In this document: positions 39,127-48,589 of the stretch, piece after piece
How positions within the stretch are numbered: position 1 is the first letter of the stretch
How the letters are laid out: every line of letters begins with the position of its first letter
DNA from: Mycobacterium marseillense
GTDB lineage: Bacteria; Actinomycetota; Actinomycetes; Mycobacteriales; Mycobacteriaceae
Length of the DNA: 64,000 bases
Assembly (NCBI RefSeq): GCF_010731675.1
Contig: NZ_AP022584.1
Span: 744,001 to 808,000, forward strand
Reading direction: 5' to 3'
Position numbers and translations under genes: made by a program
Notes under the pieces: model-generated
The model's database searches: none
Seen by the model: only the letters and a program-made list of their open reading frames with translations
Told to the model about the DNA's origin: nothing

Positions 39127-40098
39127 GTGGCAGTGAGTGACGTGCGTGCCGACCTGGTATGTGAAGGCGGCGGTGTCCGGGGGATCGGGCTGGTGGGAGC
39201 GGTGGATGCGCTCGACCAGGCCGGGTACCGGTTTCCCCGCGTCGCGGGAAGCAGCGCGGGCGCCATCGTCGCGTCGCTGGTGGCCGCCCTGCAGGTCGCC
39301 GGTGAGCCGATCAGCCGGTTGGCCGACATCATGCGGGCCATCGATTACCGGAAGTTCCTCGACCGCAACCTGATCGGGCGGGTTCCGCTGATCGGTGGGG
39401 CGTTGTCGTTGCTGACGTCGGATGGTGTGTATCGGGGGGCCTACCTCGAAGAGTTGCTCGCCGGTCTGCTCGGTGATCTGGGCGTGCGGACGTTCGGCGA
39501 TCTGCGCACGGGTGAACACCCCGAACAGTTCGCGTGGTCGCTCGTGGTGACCGCCAGCGACCTGTCCCGCCGCCGACTGGTGCGAATCCCGTGGGACCTC
39601 AGCACGTATGGCCTCGACCCCGATGAATTTTCGGTCGCGCGCGCGGTGCATGCGTCGTCGGCCATTCCGTACGTGTTCGAGCCCGTTCGGGTCGCGGGCG
39701 CGACGTGGGTGGACGGCGGATTGCTGTCGGACTTTCCGGTCCAGTTGTTCGACCGGCCGGACGCCCAGCCGCGGTGGCCCACCTTCGGAATCCGGCTGTC
39801 TGCGCGTCCCGGCATCCCGCCCACGCATCCCGTCCACGGTCCGGTGTCGTTGGGGCTCGCGGCGATAGAGACGCTGGTGAGCAACCAGGACAACGCCTAC
39901 ATCGACGATCCCTGCACCGTCCGGCGCACTATCTTCGTGGATGCCGACGAAGTCAGCCCGATCGACTTCGACATCACCGCGCAGCAGCGTGAAGCCCTCT
40001 ACCACCGGGGATTGCAAGCGGGCCAACAGTTTCTGCGGACGTGGAGCTACGCGGACTATCTCGCAGCGTGCGCCGGCCCGGTGCCCAAATCGCCGTGA
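39127..40098 (+). CDS. Patatin-like phospholipase (Rv2037c-like)
   Basis: This is a 323-residue patatin-like hydrolase: oxyanion loop EGGGVRGIG, nucleophile elbow GSSAG (Ser near 44) and the catalytic Asp in VDGGLLSDFP. A Ser-Asp dyad lipase or acyl hydrolase acting on phospholipid or other acyl esters is expected. No signal peptide is seen. GTG starts at 39127 and 39133 are both possible. Position after the ABC operon matches Rv2037c (about 324 residues). Confidence 0.88.
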   Translation: MAVSDVRADLVCEGGGVRGIGLVGAVDALDQAGYRFPRVAGSSAGAIVASLVAALQVAGEPISRLADIMRAIDYRKFLDRNLIGRVPLIGGALSLLTSDGVYRGAYLEELLAGLLGDLGVRTFGDLRTGEHPEQFAWSLVVTASDLSRRRLVRIPWDLSTYGLDPDEFSVARAVHASSAIPYVFEPVRVAGATWVDGGLLSDFPVQLFDRPDAQPRWPTFGIRLSARPGIPPTHPVHGPVSLGLAAIETLVSNQDNAYIDDPCTVRRTIFVDADEVSPIDFDITAQQREALYHRGLQAGQQFLRTWSYADYLAACAGPVPKSP

Positions 40099-40119
40099 CG
40101 GCGGCGAAGCCGCCGGGTG

Positions 40120-40407
40120 CTATCCGCGCGAGCAGCGGATCACATGAACGCGACGCTGGACACGCTCGACGTCATCCGGCGTCGGCAGCTGGTTGGTGAT
40201 CCGGGTGATCTCCACGCCGATGTCGATGGGGCTGATCGGCCAGACGCGACGCGCGACGAGATCGCTTGCAATGGCGGTGATGTCGTGGCCACAGAGTCGT
40301 CGGCGCGTCAAAGCCACCAGTGGCACGTGACCGGGGGCCGGCATGCCGGTGGGGTAGCCGGCCCGCACAAACGCCACAATGCTTGTCACCCAATGCGACA
40401 AGTCCAT
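40120..40407 (-). CDS. DUF3349 family protein
   Basis: This is a 95-residue protein beginning MDLSHWVTSIVAFVRAGYPTG, a recognisable start of the small mycobacterial DUF3349 family, with the helical PLVALTRRRL and ITAIASDLVAR segments. A GAGGTGG ribosome site lies six bases before the ATG. Convergent with the patatin-like gene (21 bases apart). Function unknown; family members are small helical proteins. The 222 bases between this gene and the next hold no further gene that I can support. Confidence 0.82.
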   Translation of the reverse strand: MDLSHWVTSIVAFVRAGYPTGMPAPGHVPLVALTRRRLCGHDITAIASDLVARRVWPISPIDIGVEITRITNQLPTPDDVERVQRRVHVIRCSRG

Positions 40408-40629
40408 TCGTCCACCTCGCTAACCGCCGCCGATTGCGCATGAGCGGCAGTGCTTGCCTTAGCTAGCAACGTACCATCGGCGACGTCATCAGCCAGGTAA
40501 CGCCACACAGTTAAACGCATCTTTTTGCGGCTTGCCCGCGTTGGCGCGCCGAGAGTGATCTTGCCGACCATCGCCACGCCGTGGCGCGCCGTAACGCCGT
40601 TTGGCCGAAAGGCTTTCTAGGATTGCCGC

Positions 40630-41463
40630 GTGGTGGATCGCTATGGAGCCGATGTGCTGGCCGCGGGACGATGCAAGCCCCGCTCGACCGAACACCCGGC
40701 CGAACTGGGCCTGGTCGTCGAGGACGTCGAAACCGGCTACGTCGGCGCGGTGGTGCGTGTCGAATACGGTCGGGTGGACCTGGAAGATCGGCGGGGCCAT
40801 GTGCGCGGCTTTCCTTTAGGCCCTGGCTATTTGCTTGAGGGGCGCCCCGTCATCCTCACCGCGCCGCGGCGGGCCGCCCCCGCCGCGGCGACCAGGACGG
40901 CGTCGGGCTCGGTCGCGGTGCCGGGCGTGCGCGCGCGGGTCGCGCGCGCCAGCAGAATCTATGTCGAGGGCCGCCACGACGCCGAACTCATCGCGCAGGT
41001 GTGGGGTGAGGACTTGAAGATCGAAGGCGTCGTCGTCGAGCAACTCGGCGGCGTCGACGATTTGGTGGACATCGTCGCCGAGTTCGCGCCCGGCCCGGGT
41101 CGGCGCCTCGGAGTGCTCGTCGACCACCTGGTCACCGGCTCCAAGGAAGCCCGCATCGCCGACGCGGTGCGACGCGGCCCGGGCGGCGCCGACACCCTCG
41201 TCGTCGGTCACCCCTACGTCGACATCTGGCAGGCCGTGAAGCCGCAGCGGCTGGGTCTGGCGAAATGGCCGGACGTGCCGCGGCAGCTCGACTGGAAGCA
41301 CGGCGCGTGCCAGGCGCTTCGCCTGCCGCATGCCGATCAGGCCGACATCGCCAGGGCGTGGCGGCATATCCGTTCGCGGGTGCGCGACTGGAACGATCTG
41401 GAGCCGGCGCTGATCAGCCGGGTCGAGGAACTCATCGACTTCGTGACGCACCCGGCCGGCTGA
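40630..41463 (+). CDS. DUF3097 family protein
   Basis: This 277-residue actinobacterial protein matches the DUF3097 pattern: a basic Arg/Ala-rich linker near 80-100, then ARASRIYVEGRHDAELIAQVWG and LGVLVDHLVTGSKE. The last two resemble a TOPRIM-like nucleic-acid enzyme core (Glu followed by DH). GTG start, with a second GTG next to it. No experimental function known to me. It stands alone, with efeU 73 bases downstream. Confidence 0.8.
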   Translation: MVDRYGADVLAAGRCKPRSTEHPAELGLVVEDVETGYVGAVVRVEYGRVDLEDRRGHVRGFPLGPGYLLEGRPVILTAPRRAAPAAATRTASGSVAVPGVRARVARASRIYVEGRHDAELIAQVWGEDLKIEGVVVEQLGGVDDLVDIVAEFAPGPGRRLGVLVDHLVTGSKEARIADAVRRGPGGADTLVVGHPYVDIWQAVKPQRLGLAKWPDVPRQLDWKHGACQALRLPHADQADIARAWRHIRSRVRDWNDLEPALISRVEELIDFVTHPAG

Positions 41464-41536
41464 CGGCCAGGGCCCGGTCGGCTCCTGTCAGGTCGGCTAC
41501 GCTGAGCCGCAGATCGGCGGGACAGAAATAGGGCGC

Positions 41537-43156
41537 ATGCAGGGCGTATTCGGCGTATACGGTGTTTTCATAGGCACGTTCCTCATCGGCCTGCGCGAAG
41601 GCCTCGAGGCTTCGCTCATCGTGAGCATCGTCGGCGCCTTCCTCAAGCGCAACGGCCAGACCATCCGCCCGATGTTCGCCGGTGTGGCCGTGGCCGTGTT
41701 GCTCAGTGTCGCGGTGGGTATCGGCCTCGACCTGTTCGCCGCGAGCCTGCCGCAGGTCCAGCAAGAGATGATGGAAACCGTCATCAACGCCATCGCCGTG
41801 GTGTTCGTGACGTCGATGATCATCTGGATGAACGGCAACGCCGCGCAGCTCAAGGGCGAACTCGAGCGCGACGCCCGCCAGGCCGTGAACCGTGGCGGCG
41901 CGCTGGCGCTGGCCGTGATGGCGTTTCTCGCCGTCCTCAAGGAGGGCTTCGAGACGTCGGTGTTCTTGCTGGCCGCCGCCCAGACGTCGCACGGCAACCG
42001 CTGGTTCGCCCTGCTCGGCGGCGCGGTGGGCATCGCAACGGCGATCGGGCTCGGCGTGGGCCTGTACTTCGGTGGCGTGCGGCTCAACCTCGGCCGGTTC
42101 TTCCGGGTGACCGGGGTCTTCTTGGTGCTGATCGCCGCCGGGCTGGTGGTGGGTGCCTTGCGCACCGCACACGAGGCGGGCTGGGTGCGCATCGGCCAGC
42201 GGCGGGTGCTCGACCTGTCCGGGTGGATACCGAGCAATTCCGTCCTGGGCGCGGTGACCTCGGGCGTGTTCGGCATCCCTGCCGATCCGCGCCTGATCGA
42301 GGTGCTGGGCTGGCTGCTGTATGCCGTGTCGGTGCTCATCGTGTTCCTGTGGCCGGCCCGGCTCGCGGCCGCGCCGCGAGCCCGGAGCCGGCTGCTGGCG
42401 GCCGCCGCGGCGTTGCTGCTCATCGTGGCGGCGGGGCTGACGATCATGGCGCCGGCCGGGAGCTCGTCGCTGAACGCGCGGGCGCGCACCGTCACCGACC
42501 GCGCGGGCCGCACCGCGGCCGTGTCGATAGGGACCGGTCCGCACGGGCGTGAGCTGACCGTGGCCTCGGGGGGCGCCGCGAGCATCCACAGCATCGTGCT
42601 TGTCCCGGCGGACCACCAAACCGTGGACGGCTTGCCGGTACAGGTGTGGCAGGCTTCCGAGGCCGCCGGTGCCGACGGCGCGCCGGAAGTCACGCTGGAT
42701 CAGTTGCTGAGCATGGCGGGGGGCCGGCTACCCGTTGGTCTCGGGGTCGGCCGCACGCCGGGGCCGTTTCAGGGTCAATGGTCGACGACGACCGTCTACA
42801 CCGTGCTCGCGCAGGGTGATGTCGTGGTGCGCGCGCAAGCGACGAGCAACCGCACGGCGATCTTGACCGGTGGCGGGCTGACGGGGGCGAAGACCGTCAG
42901 TCTGGGCGGGCTGGCGACGGACTGGTCCACCTCCGCCGCCGAAGACCACTCGACTGCGGCCGAGATCGCCGCAAGCGGACGCAACCGCGGGGAGCGGCAG
43001 CTCTGGACTGTCTGGCTTCCACTGGTAATCGCGGGTTTTGCGTTGGCATGCGCGTTGTCAGCGATAGCCTCGGGGCGCGGGGACCGCGGGCAAACCGACG
43101 AGAGGAAATCGATTGATGGTGAATCGCATCGCCGCGGCAGCGTGCCGGCCTCGTGA
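41537..43156 (+). CDS. efeU: Iron permease EfeU (FTR1 family) with extra extracytoplasmic domain
   Basis: This is a 539-residue protein. The first 275 residues are a standard seven-helix FTR1/EfeU iron permease with the two metal motifs REGLE (20-24) and KEGFE (135-139). Unlike usual EfeU (about 276 residues) it continues with another helix (about 287-305), about 185 residues predicted outside the membrane, and a final helix (about 491-512). The added domain has no recognised family. It is the first gene of an efeUOB operon and overlaps efeO by 41 bases. Import of ferrous or ferric iron is expected. Confidence 0.9.
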   Translation: MQGVFGVYGVFIGTFLIGLREGLEASLIVSIVGAFLKRNGQTIRPMFAGVAVAVLLSVAVGIGLDLFAASLPQVQQEMMETVINAIAVVFVTSMIIWMNGNAAQLKGELERDARQAVNRGGALALAVMAFLAVLKEGFETSVFLLAAAQTSHGNRWFALLGGAVGIATAIGLGVGLYFGGVRLNLGRFFRVTGVFLVLIAAGLVVGALRTAHEAGWVRIGQRRVLDLSGWIPSNSVLGAVTSGVFGIPADPRLIEVLGWLLYAVSVLIVFLWPARLAAAPRARSRLLAAAAALLLIVAAGLTIMAPAGSSSLNARARTVTDRAGRTAAVSIGTGPHGRELTVASGGAASIHSIVLVPADHQTVDGLPVQVWQASEAAGADGAPEVTLDQLLSMAGGRLPVGLGVGRTPGPFQGQWSTTTVYTVLAQGDVVVRAQATSNRTAILTGGGLTGAKTVSLGGLATDWSTSAAEDHSTAAEIAASGRNRGERQLWTVWLPLVIAGFALACALSAIASGRGDRGQTDERKSIDGESHRRGSVPAS

Positions 43157-44378
43157 ATTCGTGCTGACTGCAACGGTTCTCGTTGCGGTGGCGGTGCTGC
43201 CGGTGGCCGCATGTAGCCATTCGAACGGCCAGTCCGCCCCTTCGAGAGCCGGGCAAGGCGGCCGGCCCGGCGGCACCAGCGCGGTCAAGGTCACCATGGC
43301 CAACGACGCCGGCAAGGACGGCTGCGCGCTGGACACCGCCTCCGTGCCCGCCGGGCCGGTGACCTTCACGGTGGCCAACACGAACGCGCCCGGGATCAAC
43401 GAGGTCGAATTGCTCAGGGACCAGCGGATCATCGGCGAGAAGGAGAACCTTGCACCCGGCCTGGACCCGGTGTCGTTCACCGTCACGCTGGACGGCGGCG
43501 CCTACCAGCTTTACTGCCCCGGGGCGAGCACGGAATACCAGACCTTGACGGTGACGGGTACCGCGCCGGCGACGCCGACGGGCACCGTGGCCAGCATCCT
43601 GAGCCAGGGCACCAAGGACTACGCGGCCTACGTCGTCAATCAGATCACCCAGCTCAACGACGCTGTGAAAGTCCTCGATGCGGCGGTGCAGTCGGGCAGC
43701 CTCAAGGCCGCGAAGACGTCCTACGCCAAAGCCCGGTTGTTCTGGGAGCGTTCGGAGTCCACCGTGGAGGGCTTCGTGCTGCCGGGCTTCGCGGTCGGTG
43801 ACAACGCCGGCAACCTCGACTATCTGATCGACATGCGGGAGTCCACCCCGGTCGACGCCAAGGTCGGATGGAAGGGATTCCACGCCATCGAGCGTGACCT
43901 GTGGCAGGGCGGCGCGATCAGCGCCGCAACGAAGACGTTCAGCACCGAATTGGTCGGCAACGTCGGCAAATTGAACGGCATCGTCACCACTTTGGCCTAC
44001 AAGCCCGAGGACCTGGCCAACGGTGCCAGCGACCTGATCGAAGAGATCCAAAACACCAAGATCACCGGCGAGGAAGAGGCCTTCAGTCACATTGATCTGA
44101 TGGACTTTTCGGGGAACGTCGAAGGTGCCCAGCAGGCATACGCGTCGCTGCGGCCGGGCCTGGACAGGATCGACGCCAATCTCGTCACGCAAATCGATCA
44201 GCAGTTTCGCGACGTGCTCGCCGTGCTGGACGGGTACCGCGACCCCACCGCCCTGGGTGGCTACCGGACCTACACCCCCGCGCTGAAGGCCAGCGATGCG
44301 CCGAAGCTCACCGCGGTCATCCAGCCGCTCCACCAGAGCCTGTCCACCGTTGCCCAAAAAGTCGTCGCGGGCGGCTGA
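43116..44378 (+). CDS. efeO: EfeO iron-uptake lipoprotein
   Basis: This 420-residue lipoprotein has a signal ending in VAAC (Cys about 33), an N-terminal cupredoxin-like domain (about 55-150, ending LYCPGAS) and a C-terminal imelysin/M75 domain with HxxE (GFHAIERDLW). This two-domain form is EfeO, which binds metal outside the membrane and hands it to EfeU. The start ATG at 43116 lies within the end of efeU. Its stop is two bases before efeB. Confidence 0.93.
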   Translation: MVNRIAAAACRPREFVLTATVLVAVAVLPVAACSHSNGQSAPSRAGQGGRPGGTSAVKVTMANDAGKDGCALDTASVPAGPVTFTVANTNAPGINEVELLRDQRIIGEKENLAPGLDPVSFTVTLDGGAYQLYCPGASTEYQTLTVTGTAPATPTGTVASILSQGTKDYAAYVVNQITQLNDAVKVLDAAVQSGSLKAAKTSYAKARLFWERSESTVEGFVLPGFAVGDNAGNLDYLIDMRESTPVDAKVGWKGFHAIERDLWQGGAISAATKTFSTELVGNVGKLNGIVTTLAYKPEDLANGASDLIEEIQNTKITGEEEAFSHIDLMDFSGNVEGAQQAYASLRPGLDRIDANLVTQIDQQFRDVLAVLDGYRDPTALGGYRTYTPALKASDAPKLTAVIQPLHQSLSTVAQKVVAGG

Positions 44379-44380
44379 TC

Positions 44381-45697
44381 GTGACCGACGATGAAACCGG
44401 TTTCACCACCGACGCTCCGGACGGCGTTGGAGCACAGTCGGATTCGGCCGCGGTGTCGCGCCGGCGCGCGCTCGGCGGCGTCATGCTCGCCGGGCTCAGC
44501 GGCGCCGCCCTCGGCGCCGTCGGGGGCGGCCTGGCCGGGCACGCCATGGCGGCCGGACAGCGCGGCGACGACGACGACACCGTCGACCTGCGTCGCAGTT
44601 ACCCCTTCTACGGGCAAGCTCACCAGGGCGGAATCGACACCCCGCCACAGCGTTACGCAATGTTCATGTCCTTCTCCGTGGCCGCCGGCGCCGGCCGCGC
44701 CGAGCTGCAGACCCTGCTGGCTCGATGGTCGGCCGCGGCCGCAATCCTGCAGCAGGGGAAGCCGGTTGGTACCGTGCAGCCGCAGGTCGACGTGCAGCCG
44801 CCCGCCGACACGGGAGAGGCCTACGGGTTGAGTCCCGCCAGCCTGACCGTCACCATCGGGTTGGGCCCGGCCCTATTCGGTGACCGATTCGGCCTGGCCG
44901 CACGCCGGCCCGCCGGATTCACCGACCTGCCGCCCCTCAACGGGGACAACCTCGATCCCCGCTTGCACGGCGGCGACCTGTCCGTGCAGGCATGCGCCGA
45001 CGACCCCCAGGTGTGCTACCACGCAGTGCGTAACTTGGCCCGGCTCGGCCGCAACATCGTCTCGCCGTTCTGGGCGGTGCTGGGATTCGGCCGCGCCTCG
45101 GCCGGCCCGGGTCAGCACACACCGCGAAACCTGTTGGGATTCAAAGACGGAACCCGCAATGTCGCCACGGACGCGGAGTACCACAATTTCGTGTGGGTCG
45201 ACAACAGCGACCAGCCCTGGATGAACGGCGGGACCTACCAGGTCGTCCGCAAGATCCGGATGCTGCTGGAAACATGGGATGTCGACCGGATCGGCAACCA
45301 GCAGAGGATCTTCGGCCGCACCAAGGACGAAGGCGCACCGCTAAGCGGCAAGACCGAATTCGATACGCCCAACTTCGCCGCCAAGGGCGCCGACGGCAGC
45401 CCGCTCATCGATCCGATGTCCCACGTCGGCCTGGCCGCCCGCGAAAACAACGACGGCATCATGATCCGCCGGCGCTCCTACAACTACACCGACGGTCTGG
45501 ACTCCAACGGCCAACTCAATGCCGGTCTGCTGTTCCTTTCGTATCAAAACGATCCGCAAGATTTTATCCGCCTGCAGAACCGGCTGGGCGCCCACGATCT
45601 GCTCAACGAATACATCCGTCACATCGGATCAGCAATCTTCGCGGTGCCTCCCGCGCCGGCTGAAGGGCACTACATCGGCCAAAGCCTGTTCCGCTGA
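44381..45697 (+). CDS. efeB: EfeB, Tat-exported DyP-type haem peroxidase
   Basis: This 438-residue protein has a Tat signal with consecutive Arg at 27-29 followed by a hydrophobic stretch. The mature protein is a dye-decolourising peroxidase with GFKDGTRN (distal Asp and Arg) and a proximal His region (SHVGLAAREN). In EfeUOB it is thought to oxidise iron or extract it from haem outside the membrane. It completes the operon. M. tuberculosis has a single DyP gene elsewhere (Rv0799c, from memory), so the full triad is notable here. Confidence 0.93.
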   Translation: MTDDETGFTTDAPDGVGAQSDSAAVSRRRALGGVMLAGLSGAALGAVGGGLAGHAMAAGQRGDDDDTVDLRRSYPFYGQAHQGGIDTPPQRYAMFMSFSVAAGAGRAELQTLLARWSAAAAILQQGKPVGTVQPQVDVQPPADTGEAYGLSPASLTVTIGLGPALFGDRFGLAARRPAGFTDLPPLNGDNLDPRLHGGDLSVQACADDPQVCYHAVRNLARLGRNIVSPFWAVLGFGRASAGPGQHTPRNLLGFKDGTRNVATDAEYHNFVWVDNSDQPWMNGGTYQVVRKIRMLLETWDVDRIGNQQRIFGRTKDEGAPLSGKTEFDTPNFAAKGADGSPLIDPMSHVGLAARENNDGIMIRRRSYNYTDGLDSNGQLNAGLLFLSYQNDPQDFIRLQNRLGAHDLLNEYIRHIGSAIFAVPPAPAEGHYIGQSLFR

Positions 45698-45860
45698 GCA
45701 AACGTCGCCGCCCCGCGGTGGCCGCTGAGGGGCGCCGTGTTTCGTCCGTGTGATGTCTTGTGTCGGGGCGGTAAATCAATCCCGCCCGCCGTCACGCATC
45801 GGTGCCCGCCGAGCACTAACTCCGTGAAACCGCAGAATCAGCGAGAAACGGAGAACTCAC

Positions 45861-46385
45861 ATGACCGACGCGCTCGTAATCGACGCCGAAGGCCTTGACC
45901 GGCTGTCCTGTAACGCCAAGGCCAACCCCGAGACCGGCAAGAAGACGCTCAAAGCCACGACGGTGTGTGAGACCGGGTTTCGCAACATGACCTACGTCCG
46001 CGACTTGGCGCCGATGCTGGTGGGGGAGCCCCCTGCCCTACTCGGTGATGACTCGGCCCCCAACCCCTCCGAGACCGCCCTGGCCGCGCTGGGCTCGTGC
46101 GTCTCCGTGGGGCTGCTGGCCAACGCCACCCACCGCGGCGTGACCCTCACCAAAATCGAGGTCGAGATGGAAGGCGACATCGACATCTCCGCGGTCTGGG
46201 GCGTGGGGGACACTCCGGAACGAAAGCGCCTCGGGTTCAGCGACATCCGCTGCACAGTGCGCCTGGCCGGCGACGCCGACGAGGCCACGCTCAAGGAAAT
46301 CCACGACAACGCCATCGCGTGGTCGCCGGTCGTGAACACGTTTCGCAACCCGGTGAGCGTCGAATCGACTCTGTGCACCGGATGA
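45861..46385 (+). CDS. OsmC-family protein
   Basis: This 174-residue protein has the OsmC/Ohr fold pattern. The first reactive Cys is probably that in ALGSCVSVGLLANATHRG, a typical position. The partner Cys positions differ from classical Ohr, so peroxidase activity is uncertain. ATG with AACGGAG upstream. It opens a six-gene operon, and its stop overlaps the cyanase start (ATGA). The 163 bases before it contain no gene. A thiol- or hydroperoxide-stress role would fit the redox-type anti-sigma factor in the same operon. Confidence 0.87.
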   Translation: MTDALVIDAEGLDRLSCNAKANPETGKKTLKATTVCETGFRNMTYVRDLAPMLVGEPPALLGDDSAPNPSETALAALGSCVSVGLLANATHRGVTLTKIEVEMEGDIDISAVWGVGDTPERKRLGFSDIRCTVRLAGDADEATLKEIHDNAIAWSPVVNTFRNPVSVESTLCTG

Positions 46386-46894
46386 ACGTCATGCCGCAAA
46401 CCCGAACCACGGCAGAAACATACACCAAATCCGACCTCGCCGAGGCCATCCGGCTGGCCCGCGCCCGGCAAGGACTGAGCTGGGCGGCAATCGCCGAAAC
46501 CCTTGGCAAGGACCCGGTATGGACGGTCGCCGCGCTGCTCGGGCAGCATCCGCTGTCGGCTGGCGACGCCCGTGCGGTGGCGTCGCTCCTCGGCCTCGAC
46601 GATGAGGCGGTGGCCGTCCTGCAAATGATGCCGCACCGGGGATCCGATGCGACGATAGCGAAAGATCCAACGATCTACCGGTTCCACGAGGCGCTGGGGG
46701 TCTACGGCCCGGCGATCAAAGAACTCATCCATGAAGAATTCGGGGACGGCATCATGAGCGCTATCAACTTTCAGCTCAGCGTGCAGCGCCGTCCGCACCC
46801 GCAGGGCGACAGAGTGGTCGTCACATTCGACGGCAAGTTCCTCGATTACGCGTGGCAACACTCCGCCGATCAGACTCAGGAGGCAGCGAAATGA
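46382..46894 (+). CDS. cynS: Cyanate hydratase (cyanase)
   Basis: Cyanase converts cyanate and bicarbonate to ammonia and carbon dioxide. The N-terminal helical domain (KSDLAEAIRLARARQGLSW) and the catalytic C-terminal domain are complete. RFHE carries the active-site Arg and Glu (R96/E99 in E. coli) and GIMSAINF the Ser (S122). Length 170 from the ATG at 46382, or 167 from the ATG at 46391; the former overlaps the upstream stop. The next gene overlaps as well. No carbonic anhydrase or CynX is nearby, but a formate/nitrite-family channel is encoded four genes on. Confidence 0.95.
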   Translation: MNVMPQTRTTAETYTKSDLAEAIRLARARQGLSWAAIAETLGKDPVWTVAALLGQHPLSAGDARAVASLLGLDDEAVAVLQMMPHRGSDATIAKDPTIYRFHEALGVYGPAIKELIHEEFGDGIMSAINFQLSVQRRPHPQGDRVVVTFDGKFLDYAWQHSADQTQEAAK

Positions 46895-47958
46895 CGGCGA
46901 CCCTGGATCCCGCGGCCAGCAGGCTGGATGTCGCTCTGTTGGAAGACATTCAGGCCCACGCCGCGGCGTTGGACGGTGGCGAGGGCCTTTCCCGTCGCAG
47001 CTTCACCGCGCTGGGGCAGGCCCGCCTGCTCGGAATCGGCGCCCCGGGCAACTTCGACGGCCTGCTCCCGGCGATGGCCGAGGTGATCCAGGCGATCTCC
47101 GGGACGTGCATGAGCACCGGTTTCTCGCTGTGGGCCCATCGCATGACCGTCGAGTATTTGCTCACGGCGGCAACCCCGTTCAGCGCGCCCGCCGCAGAAC
47201 GACTACTGTCGGGAACCGTGCTGGGAGTCACCGGCATGGCCGCGGCGTTCAAGGAGGCGGCCGGATGTGGCAGCGTGGAATTGACCGCGACAACGGTGAC
47301 GGGCGGCTATCGCGTGTCCGGTCCGATCAGATGGGCCAGTAACCTCTACCCCGACTCGACCATGGTGACGGCGGTGCGCACCGATGCCGGTGAGAGATTG
47401 ATCGTCGCCTTGCCGTTGGACACACCCGGGGTTCTCGTGGGCGAGCACTTCGACCTGCTGGCCATGGGGAGCACGGCCTCGTCGTATCTGAACCTCGATG
47501 GCGCTCACGTCCCCGACACGCAGGTGCTGTCACGCGATTTCGAGGGCTTTCTGCAAGCGGTCCGCCCGACTTTCCTTGTGCTGCAGTCGGCTATGTGTCT
47601 GGGGCTGGCCAGGACGGCTCTCGAGCAGAGCAGGCGGGGACTGGGCGGCGTCAACGCGGTGTTCGGCGCCGACGTCGACCGCGTCGCGGACAACCTCACC
47701 GAGGCCGAGACGACGCTGGCCCGTTTGGCCGAGGCGGTTGGCGGCCCCCGGTCGCCGGCCAAGAAGGAGTTGTTGTCGCTGCGGCTTACCGCGGCCGAAC
47801 TGTCCAGCGCCAGCGCTGCTTTGGAGATCCGGACCGCCGGCGGCAAGGGATATGCGAGCCGCACGTCGGTAAGCCGGCGCTACCGGGAGGCCGCGTTCAT
47901 CCCCGTCCAGTCACCGTCCGAAGGCCAACTGCGCTGGGAGTTGGCCCAATGCACCTGA
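46891..47958 (+). CDS. Acyl-CoA-dehydrogenase-like flavoprotein
   Basis: This 355-residue protein has the acyl-CoA dehydrogenase fold. The middle beta domain shows GVTGMAAAFKEAAGCG and VSGPIRWASNL, and the C-terminal helical domain ends with REAAFIPVQSPSEGQLRWEL. The usual catalytic Glu region is not obvious, and the last part resembles DszC/SfnC-like monooxygenases or related flavoproteins rather than beta-oxidation enzymes. The start overlaps the cyanase stop. The role in a cyanase/OsmC operon is unknown; oxidation of a nitrogen- or sulfur-containing compound is one idea. Confidence 0.82.
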   Translation: MTATLDPAASRLDVALLEDIQAHAAALDGGEGLSRRSFTALGQARLLGIGAPGNFDGLLPAMAEVIQAISGTCMSTGFSLWAHRMTVEYLLTAATPFSAPAAERLLSGTVLGVTGMAAAFKEAAGCGSVELTATTVTGGYRVSGPIRWASNLYPDSTMVTAVRTDAGERLIVALPLDTPGVLVGEHFDLLAMGSTASSYLNLDGAHVPDTQVLSRDFEGFLQAVRPTFLVLQSAMCLGLARTALEQSRRGLGGVNAVFGADVDRVADNLTEAETTLARLAEAVGGPRSPAKKELLSLRLTAAELSSASAALEIRTAGGKGYASRTSVSRRYREAAFIPVQSPSEGQLRWELAQCT

Positions 47959-47968
47959 GCATGGATCG

Positions 47969-48589
47969 ATGGTGACTCCAGTGGCGGTGCCGCCGGAGGG
48001 CACCCAATCACAACGCCTGGTCGGCGGGGTTCCGCTGGCCAGCCTGGTGCGCGACTACCACCGCCCAATGGTGAATTTCGCCCGAACCATGGTGGATTCG
48101 CTGGCGGTGGCCGAAGAAGCCGTGCAGGAGGCGTGGGTGCAGGTACTGCAATCGCCGGATTCTTTCCAGGGGCGCTCCTCGGTGAGCACCTGGCTGTTCG
48201 GGATCGTCAAACACACCACCTCACGGCATCGCAGCCGCGAATCGCGAATCCGCCACCACGAGGTGCTGGCCGCCCCGGATGCGGACCCGCTCTCGGGCCG
48301 CATGCATCCCGACGGCCACCCCGATGCCGGGCACTGGCGCGAGCCGCCGTCGCGCCGGTTTCTGCCCGAAGATCACACCGTCCAAAGCGAACTCGTCGGC
48401 CACGTCCGTGCGGCACTGGATGCCTTGCCCGAGCGGCAACGACAACTGGTCATCCTGCGCGACATCGTCGGCACCCCGGCCGACGAAGCGGCCGAGCTCC
48501 TCGACCTGACCGCCGAGGCGCAGCGGGCACTGCTCTACCGCGCCCGGGGAAATCTTCGAAACGAACTGGAAAAGCGGTATCAACGATGA
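47969..48589 (+). CDS. ECF sigma factor
   Basis: This 206-residue sigma factor has region 2 (about 25-95, including AEEAVQEAWVQVLQSPDSFQGRSS as the promoter-melting part) and region 4 (about 150-200, LPERQRQLVILRDIV). Between them is a His/Pro/Asp-rich linker (RMHPDGHPDAGHW) known in one ECF subgroup. The stop overlaps the anti-sigma start (ATGA). It probably transcribes its own operon, but I found no clear duplicate promoter motif upstream of 45861. Confidence 0.92.
   Translation: MVTPVAVPPEGTQSQRLVGGVPLASLVRDYHRPMVNFARTMVDSLAVAEEAVQEAWVQVLQSPDSFQGRSSVSTWLFGIVKHTTSRHRSRESRIRHHEVLAAPDADPLSGRMHPDGHPDAGHWREPPSRRFLPEDHTVQSELVGHVRAALDALPERQRQLVILRDIVGTPADEAAELLDLTAEAQRALLYRARGNLRNELEKRYQR

Noticed and set aside
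41464..41536. IdeR iron box upstream of efeU
   Set aside because: No sequence close to the TTAGGTTAGGCTAACCTAA consensus is present.
45698..45860. SigH-type GGAA-N18-GTT promoter upstream of the OsmC-cyanase operon
   Set aside because: No convincing match was found in this stretch, so autoregulation by the ECF factor is left as a hypothesis.
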